Assembly: GCA_030667035.1 (NCBI GenBank)
Contig: DAOUWQ010000067.1
Span: forward strand, 1-7,094
Direction: 5' to 3'
Length of the DNA: 7,094 nucleotides
From: Candidatus Heimdallarchaeota archaeon
Lineage (GTDB): Archaea > Asgardarchaeota > Heimdallarchaeia > JABLTI01
The notes beneath the pieces are model-generated. The model searched no databases and was not told the DNA's origin. It worked only from the letters and a program-made list of their open reading frames with translations. Of this stretch, positions 1 to 5,065 are shown piece by piece. The translations under genes and the position numbers were made by a program. Every line of letters begins with the position of its first letter. The stretch's first letter is position 1.

Positions 1-2310
1 GAGAAAGATGATTGGAATACAATTCTAAGCGAATTGGATGAAATTGTACGTGAATTAGATCGTTTTTCAGCAATGGCTCAAGGAGATAAGAACGCCTTTG
101 ATGGAGAAGAGTTCCCAGCTTTAATCCACTTTATTTCCGAACTGAAAAAAGAGAAGAAAAACCAATCATGGGAAAAGATAGAAAATTTTGCTAAAATTTC
201 TAAGGAAAATCTAAAGTTCTTAGAAGAAACTCAACAGATAAAAATGCAAAACAAGAGAATTGATCGTTCGTTCATTGGTGTTTTACCCAAAAATACAGAT
301 GATATTGGTAAAAATGCAATGGATGTACTCTGTTACATACCTGACATTTTGCGAACAATTAACGAATCTGTTGAAGCAATGCTTATTGACATCAAACTTA
401 AATTGGGATTTCCTATTGTCAAAATTGAAAAAGAAATTCTAGATATTAAACATCAAATAGAGCTTTTAGAAGAAGAAATCAAGTCACATTTGAAGATTAA
501 GAAAAGCTTGTTGAATAGAGATGAAAAAGTAGTTTATGTGCAAGCATATCGTGAAACATATCATGAAATTATTGAGAAAGCTCAAAACTATCTGATAAGA
601 GATTTCAAAGCTCATTCTCGAGCGTTTGAAGATGTATATGAGCGTTATCAAATGAAGCTGAATAATTATCGAGAGAGTCCTGCTTTCGATGCGTTTATCA
701 AAGAGAATTGTGCAAAAGTAGATGAAATTGTTGAAACATGGCCTACTAAAGGTTTCAAAGTTTTCAAGGATGCGCAAAAATTTATTCGAAAGATTGATCA
801 TCGTTTAAGTGATACACGACAGACATTTATTCAACAAATAAAAGCGGAACTTGAGAGCGATACAGCAGAATTATTCGCACAAATTGAGAGCCTATATGAA
901 TTAGAAGCTGAAATGGACATTGCCCCTTTTGCTAAAATGAAAGAAGCTTCTGAAAAAATTATTTCAGCTGCTAAATTCTTGGTAAGAACAATTGATGTTG
1001 TTGCTGAAGATCCACATGAAAAATTAATCAATGACGAAAGAATTCTCACAGAAGCTACTATAATGGTAAAAGCAGCTTATGAAGGTACTTTTGGTAGAAT
1101 CGAAGAAAAATTAGATAGCTATACAAAACAAGTAGCATTAAGTAAGGATACAAAGAAACTGTTAGATTTAATAAAAGAAACAAAAGAAAATGCTTTGGAT
1201 CCAAATAATTTAATTGAAGCAATAGAAACAATTCCCAATCTAATCGACTTTAAGAAAACGCTCAATTTACTTCTAAAAGAAATTGCTGTTGATATTAACG
1301 ATACACAAGAAAAACACATTAAAAAAATTAAGAATATCAACAAATTCTTGGGAGAAGGAGAATCTATTGCAATACCAGTAGACAGCGATTTAATAAAAAT
1401 TGTTAAAGTTGATTTAGATGATCAACAACCTTTAAAGAAAATAGAAGAATTATTGAAATCGTCCTTAGCTGAAGCAGCGAAAGTGATTGCTCATTTTGAA
1501 GAAAAATATTCAGAAGGATTAGGTATAAGTATCAATCCCAATCTTGAAGGAAAAATCTCCAGATACCGGCGACCATCTTACAAACCAACAATTAAACAAG
1601 CAAATAAAGCAATGTCAGATTTAGAGAAATTTGCTAAAAATCTCGCAAAAGATACTGGAGAAGCAATTAATGAATTTGCCAAAGAGCTTAAGAAATTCCC
1701 AGTGAATTCTTCTGCTTTGAAAGCATTGCAAACTTTGCTAAAGGGTATTAGTAAAGAAGCATCATCAGGCAAACTTAATCTCGTTCAAATTACGAGTAGA
1801 CTTGAGCAAGCTATTAGTGAATATTCAAAGCTTATTGATGCAGTAATTAGTGAGCATTCAGATGAGATTACTCTAATAATGAAAGATGAAACCAAAATGG
1901 CTATTGGGGAAGGTATGCTATTAGAAAATTTTGGACTAAAACATGATGAGCTAATTGCTAATATTTCACTGGAAAATGTTGTAGAACAAAAGGAAGAAGA
2001 AGAAAAACCAGAGCTAAAATGCAAAACATGTGGAGCACCCATTGTTTGGCAACATGAATCTTACAATGATATGCTTGGTTTTGATGTTTTAAAAGTCAGA
2101 TGCAAAAATAACCATGAAGAGAATATTATTGGATTTTCAGATGAAACAGAAAAACCTGAAGAAGAAGATATTCTAGAATTAAAATGTTCTAAATGTGACT
2201 CAGAAACGCTCAATCCGACTATGATCGATCTTTACACCAAAAAGAAACTCGTAGTAATCGCAACTTGCCCAAAGAAACACAAAACAGAATTCAATATCAA
2301 GAAGAAATAA
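1..2310 (+). CDS. Long alpha-helical protein with two C-terminal zinc-ribbon-like modules, function unknown (5' end outside window)
   Basis: The frame is open from base 1 (reading EKDDWNTILSE) into a TTG at 34, with the same helical character on both sides, so the TTG is probably not the start and the N-terminus is missing. Residues are numbered from that TTG; 758 are seen after it. About residues 1-650 are rich in K, E, I and L with few Pro or Gly and look like helical bundle or coiled coil. No membrane segment is visible. The end carries two Cys/His modules: C663, C666, C690, H694 and C718, C721, C745, H749. Each follows an acidic linker containing EKPE and starts with ELKC. Such modules usually bind structural zinc and contact nucleic acid or protein; that role is inferred. 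I do not recognise the family. No Walker motif, nuclease motif or other catalytic signature was found. A scaffold or nucleic-acid-associated role is possible. The winged-helix gene follows 91 bases downstream but has its own promoter. Confidence 0.88.
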   Translation, partial: EKDDWNTILSELDEIVRELDRFSAMAQGDKNAFDGEEFPALIHFISELKKEKKNQSWEKIENFAKISKENLKFLEETQQIKMQNKRIDRSFIGVLPKNTDDIGKNAMDVLCYIPDILRTINESVEAMLIDIKLKLGFPIVKIEKEILDIKHQIELLEEEIKSHLKIKKSLLNRDEKVVYVQAYRETYHEIIEKAQNYLIRDFKAHSRAFEDVYERYQMKLNNYRESPAFDAFIKENCAKVDEIVETWPTKGFKVFKDAQKFIRKIDHRLSDTRQTFIQQIKAELESDTAELFAQIESLYELEAEMDIAPFAKMKEASEKIISAAKFLVRTIDVVAEDPHEKLINDERILTEATIMVKAAYEGTFGRIEEKLDSYTKQVALSKDTKKLLDLIKETKENALDPNNLIEAIETIPNLIDFKKTLNLLLKEIAVDINDTQEKHIKKIKNINKFLGEGESIAIPVDSDLIKIVKVDLDDQQPLKKIEELLKSSLAEAAKVIAHFEEKYSEGLGISINPNLEGKISRYRRPSYKPTIKQANKAMSDLEKFAKNLAKDTGEAINEFAKELKKFPVNSSALKALQTLLKGISKEASSGKLNLVQITSRLEQAISEYSKLIDAVISEHSDEITLIMKDETKMAIGEGMLLENFGLKHDELIANISLENVVEQKEEEEKPELKCKTCGAPIVWQHESYNDMLGFDVLKVRCKNNHEENIIGFSDETEKPEEEDILELKCSKCDSETLNPTMIDLYTKKKLVVIATCPKKHKTEFNIKKK
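2011..2280 (+). repeat. Tandem pair of 35-residue zinc-ribbon-like modules within the helical protein gene
   Basis: Module 1 is 2011-2115 (residues 660-694) and module 2 is 2176-2280 (residues 715-749). Both run from ELKC to a final His with the same pattern, C-x2-C-x23-C-x3-H, and both are exactly 35 codons long. Outside the metal ligands and the ELKC start the residues differ widely, so if this is a duplication it is an old one. The spacers before them are acidic and both contain EKPE. Confidence 0.75.
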
Positions 2311-2331
2311 CTCTTCGAACACTTATTGCAA

Positions 2332-2350
2332 CGAGAAAGAAGTTTAAATA
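2332..2350 (+). promoter_or_regulatory. Archaeal BRE/TATA promoter for the winged-helix gene
   Basis: A purine-rich BRE-like stretch (CGAGAAAGAAG, 2332-2342) runs directly into TTTAAATA (2343-2350), close to the archaeal TATA consensus. With the usual spacing of about 25 bases from the box centre, transcription would start near 2371-2374. That gives a leader of about 30 bases before the ATG at 2402. The start site is inferred. Confidence 0.6.
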
Positions 2351-2359
2351 GACAAAAAT

Positions 2360-2380
2360 AAGAGGGTTATTTACCCTCTT
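2360..2380. promoter_or_regulatory. Perfect 8+8 dyad over the predicted start site, probable operator
   Basis: The arms AAGAGGGT (2360-2367) and ACCCTCTT (2373-2380) are exact reverse complements around a TATTT centre. The dyad lies about ten bases after the TATA box and spans the predicted transcription start. A repressor bound there would block initiation, and the next gene encodes a winged-helix protein, so autoregulation is a natural inference. Alternatively it could act as an RNA hairpin ending transcripts of the upstream gene, but only four T's (2379-2382) close it, which is weak for a terminator. Confidence 0.55.
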
Positions 2381-2382
2381 TT

Positions 2383-2388
2383 GAGGAG
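2383..2388 (+). promoter_or_regulatory. Shine-Dalgarno-like site for the winged-helix gene
   Basis: GAGGAG lies 13 bases before the ATG at 2402, somewhat further than ideal. It supports that ATG over an in-frame TTG at 2381, which lies upstream of the site and would add seven residues (MRRTCGK) encoded by the site itself. Bases 2375-2378 (CCTC) can pair with 2383-2386 (GAGG) around a four-T loop and could partly mask it. Confidence 0.5.
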
Positions 2389-2401
2389 AACTTGTGGTAA
2401 A

Positions 2402-2782
2402 ATGACTGAATACAAGAAGGATCCGCTTCGTTCTCAAGCTCGTCGCGATATCATTCGAGCTCTAGGTGATAAAGAAATAAGTAATAAACCTGAACTTGTG
2501 GTTATCACCAAACTAAGTCCATTAACCATTAACGCAATTTTGCGAGAGTTTAGAAATTATAAAATCATTACTTGTCATGCTGGGGGTATGTATGCTCTAT
2601 CTGGAGAGGGAAGAGAAGTGTACATACAATTGCTTTCTGATAAGAAATATCGTAAAAAAGAGTACGATAGAAAGATTCGCAACACTTGGAGTGAATCTGA
2701 AGTTGTTATACGCAGGACAATTTATATCGATGAAGAGGAAGAAGAAGAAGAAAAAGAAGAAGAAGAGCTTGCAGAAGATTAA
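2402..2782 (+). CDS. Small winged-helix DNA-binding protein with poly-glutamate tail
   Basis: The product has 126 residues from the ATG at 2402. Residues 8-75 read as a winged helix-turn-helix: a first helix (SQARRDIIRALGD), a turn and recognition helix (TKLSPLTINAILREFRNYK), then a beta wing (IITCHAGGMYALSGEGREV) with the usual L-x-x-x-G-x-x-x wing ending. This resembles archaeal ArsR/MarR-like regulators, but the exact family is not recognised. A basic stretch (KKYRKKEYDRKIR) follows, then a very acidic tail of seven Glu, one Lys and four Glu ending in LAED. No metal-binding Cys cluster or ligand domain is seen. The expected role is a DNA-binding transcription regulator. Its own promoter has a perfect dyad at the start site, suggesting autoregulation. 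It converges with the radical SAM gene, with 11 bases between the stop codons. Confidence 0.85.
   Translation: MTEYKKDPLRSQARRDIIRALGDKEISNKPELVVITKLSPLTINAILREFRNYKIITCHAGGMYALSGEGREVYIQLLSDKKYRKKEYDRKIRNTWSESEVVIRRTIYIDEEEEEEEKEEEELAED
2732..2767 (+). repeat. 36-base all-purine GAA/GAG tract encoding the poly-Glu tail
   Basis: Bases 2732-2767 contain only A and G and encode seven Glu, Lys and four Glu. Such tracts are prone to slippage. On the opposite strand it is a C/T-only stretch lying just past the end of the convergent radical SAM gene. Confidence 0.85.
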
Positions 2783-2793
2783 ATATTAAATCA

Positions 2794-2813
2794 TTATTTT
2801 CTTTTTACATTTC
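2794..2813 (+). terminator. T-rich stretch after the winged-helix gene, possible terminator
   Basis: Starting 11 bases past the TAA of the winged-helix gene the plus strand is T-rich, with TTTT and TTTTT runs. Archaeal polymerase can stop at T-runs without a hairpin, so this may end the plus-strand transcript. It overlaps the 3' end of the convergent gene, and no strong hairpin is seen. Confidence 0.35.
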
Positions 2814-4107
2814 TAGCAATGAGGTCATGCTGATGCTGCCATGAACCGAAAATTGATCCATCATTAGACCACTTTCTTAATTTTTTCAAAATTTCAGGAG
2901 CAATTGGAGTAGGAGTCACTCCAGCATAGTCCGTTCCAGGGAGAGGAATCAAGTAATGCATATGTACTTTGCAACCTTTAGCTATCAACTTCTTACACAA
3001 ATCTATAGTCAAATATTGATCGTCTTCTGTTTCCTCAGGATAACCAATAATGAAATCAATATTCATTTTAAAATCAAAACTAATTGCTAAATCAACAGCT
3101 TCAACAACACGCTCAATTGTGTGACCTCTACGAATTAATTTCATTATCCGAGGGCTACCGGTTTGAGCACCCATCGTAAGATTATCGTTATCACAATATT
3201 CTTTCGTGAGATTTAAAGTATCTTCAGTTACGGATTCAGGTCGTACTTCAGAAGGAAATGTACCAAAAAATATTCTCCTTCTCTTTTTAGCTTGCAGTTT
3301 TTTTAATCCAGATAATAGTTCTTTTATCATTGGTATGTTTGGCACAGATGCTTTTTTTGAACCATACCCAAATGCATTTGGAGTAATAAATCTGAAATCC
3401 CAACTATCTCTTTTTGAGAGAAGAAATTTACCCCATTTAATTATTTCTTGAGGTGATCTATAGCGAACTTTTTTGCCAAGAAGTGATGGAGTTTGGCAAT
3501 ATTTACAAAGGTAATTACACCCTCTTGTTATCTCGAGAGCAGAATAAAGTTCATGTGCAGGAGCAAAGGGTGGATAGTCATCGAGATCTATGAGATCATT
3601 GGGAGGTTGAATGATAAGTTCAGCTTGTTCGTTTAGAAAAGCAATTCCTTTCTGTGAAGCAAAATGTGTTTCAGTTATTATTTTTGCAATAATCTCAGGA
3701 AAGGTTTTTTCACCTTCCCCAATAACGACAAAATTAGCGCCTTCATTAAGTAAATCCTCAGGTTTAGCGCTTGGATGAGGACCGCCAACAATTATTGATA
3801 TTTGATCACTTTTGGGGAGTTGCTTCAGCTCTTGAATTACTTTGATAGTTTCATCTAATTGGAAAGTGTGTAATGATAATCCAACAACGAGTTTCTTATA
3901 ACCCTCGATTGATAACAGCTTATTTACTTCAGAAAGAAAATTATCTGGAGAGGGAATGAAAACAGGTATGTTTGCTAGCTGTGGATGTATCTCGAGAGAA
4001 CCGATTAATGCATGATAGGAATAGATATTTGCTCGAGAGTATCGAAAAACTATTCCAATATCCTTCTCTGAATAGGGAATTTTACAGGCAGATAGTTGAA
4101 CAACCAT
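2794..4107 (-). CDS. B12-binding-domain/radical SAM protein, MJ_1487-like
   Basis: The product has 437 residues. The start is the ATG at 4107; a TGA lies in frame just upstream, so it cannot extend far. About residues 1-150 form a Rossmann-like B12-binding-type domain, with VVGLSLHT (74-81), VGGPHPSAKPED (107-118) and VIGEGEKTF (128-136). The radical SAM core follows from about 188: ITRGCNYLCKYCQTP carries the CxxxCxxC 4Fe-4S ligands C197, C201 and C204, and GAQTGSPRIMKLIRRGH (313-329) and IIGYPEET (353-360) are typical of the B12/radical SAM group. Layout and length fit the MJ_1487 family, whose reaction is not known to me. No DxHxxG cobalamin-ligand motif is present, so cobalamin binding is doubtful. 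The gene lies 107 bases after the methyltransferase stop on the same strand. No strong Shine-Dalgarno site is seen, and A/T-rich TATA-like stretches in the gap (for example 4164-4172) leave the promoter undecided. Confidence 0.9.
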   Translation of the reverse strand: MVVQLSACKIPYSEKDIGIVFRYSRANIYSYHALIGSLEIHPQLANIPVFIPSPDNFLSEVNKLLSIEGYKKLVVGLSLHTFQLDETIKVIQELKQLPKSDQISIIVGGPHPSAKPEDLLNEGANFVVIGEGEKTFPEIIAKIITETHFASQKGIAFLNEQAELIIQPPNDLIDLDDYPPFAPAHELYSALEITRGCNYLCKYCQTPSLLGKKVRYRSPQEIIKWGKFLLSKRDSWDFRFITPNAFGYGSKKASVPNIPMIKELLSGLKKLQAKKRRRIFFGTFPSEVRPESVTEDTLNLTKEYCDNDNLTMGAQTGSPRIMKLIRRGHTIERVVEAVDLAISFDFKMNIDFIIGYPEETEDDQYLTIDLCKKLIAKGCKVHMHYLIPLPGTDYAGVTPTPIAPEILKKLRKWSNDGSIFGSWQHQHDLIARNVKRK

Positions 4108-4214
4108 TTTACATCATTGCTGGTGTGTTATCTATTTTTTCTTAATATTCTATTAGCGATATTAATAACCTTGTGTTAAAATAAATCGAGATATTGGAGA
4201 ATTAATTTAGTCAT

Positions 4215-4946
4215 CTATTTCTTGTCTAATTCATTGTATTCTGTAATTCGATTGAAGGAACGACTGAATACTGCAACTAGTGAAGTTGCTTCTTTTCCTG
4301 AAACAAAAGCTCGCCCAATAATGTTACGAAAACGTCTTACTAACAATCGTTTCTTAAAGTCTTTGAAATTTAAAACGGAAACATTTTTCTCAAACCAAAA
4401 AATCAATTTTTCTTTATGATCTTTCGTGGCTTTCCTATATTGGAATTTTTCTTGATTATCTTTGAGAGAGTTTAGTGAATACAAAATGATTGCTACTGCT
4501 TGTGAAAGATTTAAAGCTAAATAGTCTTCTGAGGTTGGTATATGAATTGTCATATCACAACAATTAATCTCTTCATTTGTTAAACCGCTATCTTCTCTAC
4601 CAAACAAAATTGCGATATCATCTTTGAAAGATAATATATTCGCAAGTGAAGAGTCATCAGAACTCACAGCTATTCTTGCATTTGTTGACCCTTTATCTGA
4701 CGTAATCCTTGCTGTAGTGCCAACAACATAGGACACGTTTGGTAAAAATTCCTCAAGTGAGTCATAAATCTCCATGCTTTCGATAACATCTTCGGCTTTC
4801 ATTGCAAAACGAAAAACATCACCCTTTATTTCCGCTTGTGGGTTGATTAAAATTAAATCTTTGAATCCAAAATTTTTCATAACGCGGGCAATAGCACCTA
4901 TATTACCTTCTACTTGAGGTTCAATTAGAACAATTTTTACAGTCAT
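4215..4946 (-). CDS. trmJ: TrmJ-like SPOUT tRNA 2'-O-methyltransferase
   Basis: The product has 243 residues from the ATG at 4946. A TTG at 4976 would add ten residues (MSKRYFAVVN), but family members start close to the (V/I)-(L/V)-(I/V)-E-P segment, so the ATG is preferred. All three SpoU/TrmH-type motifs are present: VEGNIGAIARVMKNFGF (12-28, with the N-x-G-A-x-x-R core), ILFGREDSGLTNEE (113-126), and LNLSQAVAIILYSL (145-158). The last two form the trefoil knot that binds S-adenosylmethionine. A basic C-terminal helical region (about 170-232, including FKKRLLVRRFRNIIGRAF) fits the TrmJ C-terminal extension. TrmJ proteins methylate the ribose at position 32 of tRNA; archaeal members studied favour cytidine. 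That substrate is inferred from family. The gene sits 119 bases after the peptidase, beyond a terminator, so it probably has its own promoter. It may be read through into the radical SAM gene. Confidence 0.9.
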   Translation of the reverse strand: MTVKIVLIEPQVEGNIGAIARVMKNFGFKDLILINPQAEIKGDVFRFAMKAEDVIESMEIYDSLEEFLPNVSYVVGTTARITSDKGSTNARIAVSSDDSSLANILSFKDDIAILFGREDSGLTNEEINCCDMTIHIPTSEDYLALNLSQAVAIILYSLNSLKDNQEKFQYRKATKDHKEKLIFWFEKNVSVLNFKDFKKRLLVRRFRNIIGRAFVSGKEATSLVAVFSRSFNRITEYNELDKK

Positions 4947-4990
4947 ATTTACCACAGCAAAATATCTTTTCGACAAGTAATGTTGTTAAG

Positions 4991-4999
4991 AATAAAAAA
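4991..4999 (-). promoter_or_regulatory. Possible TATA box for the methyltransferase gene
   Basis: On the minus strand TTTTTTATT lies 44 bases before the ATG at 4946 and just after the terminator of the preceding gene. The usual spacing would put the transcript start about 20 bases before the ATG. In DNA this A/T-rich the match is weak evidence. Confidence 0.25.
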
Positions 5000-5010
5000 C
5001 CATTATTCTA

Positions 5011-5053
5011 TTAAAAAAAGTAAGGGTGAATCCCACACAAAATGTGGGGTTCA
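5011..5053 (-). terminator. Hairpin plus T-run terminator after the peptidase gene
   Basis: Bases 5027-5037 and 5043-5053 form 11-base arms with a 5-base loop. In minus-strand RNA they pair at 10 of 11 positions, with one C/A mismatch. A run of seven T's on the minus strand (5013-5019) follows seven bases after the stem. It starts 13 bases past the peptidase stop and separates that gene from the methyltransferase. In plus-strand RNA the odd pair becomes a G-U wobble, but no plus-strand gene ends here. Confidence 0.65.
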
Positions 5054-5065
5054 GTTCTCAATCAG

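Noticed and set aside
34..36. TTG as the start of the helical protein
   Set aside because: The frame is open and equally helix-like upstream to base 1, and no ribosome site is visible before it, so the gene more likely begins outside the window.
484..2042. Several minus-strand open frames of 64-105 codons opposite the helical protein gene
   Set aside because: They are antisense to a clear long gene, rich in Ser, Phe, Ile and Leu as expected from complementing Lys/Glu-rich codons, and show no domain features.
2577..2789. Second plus-strand frame through the winged-helix gene ending in poly-Lys
   Set aside because: The poly-Lys is just the GAA tract read in another frame; the winged-helix frame has clear domain structure and a ribosome site.
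3519..3526. Another copy of the dyad half-site ACCCTCTT
   Set aside because: It has no partner arm nearby and falls in codons for the Arg-Gly-Cys of the radical SAM motif, so it is likely coincidence.
4222..4419. Plus-strand open frame of 65 codons opposite the methyltransferase gene
   Set aside because: It is antisense to the conserved C-terminal part of the TrmJ-like protein and has no features of its own.
4956..4970. BRE/TATA-like CGAAAAGATATTTT on the minus strand before the methyltransferase
   Set aside because: It lies only about 12 bases before the ATG, so the usual 25-base spacing would start transcription inside the gene.
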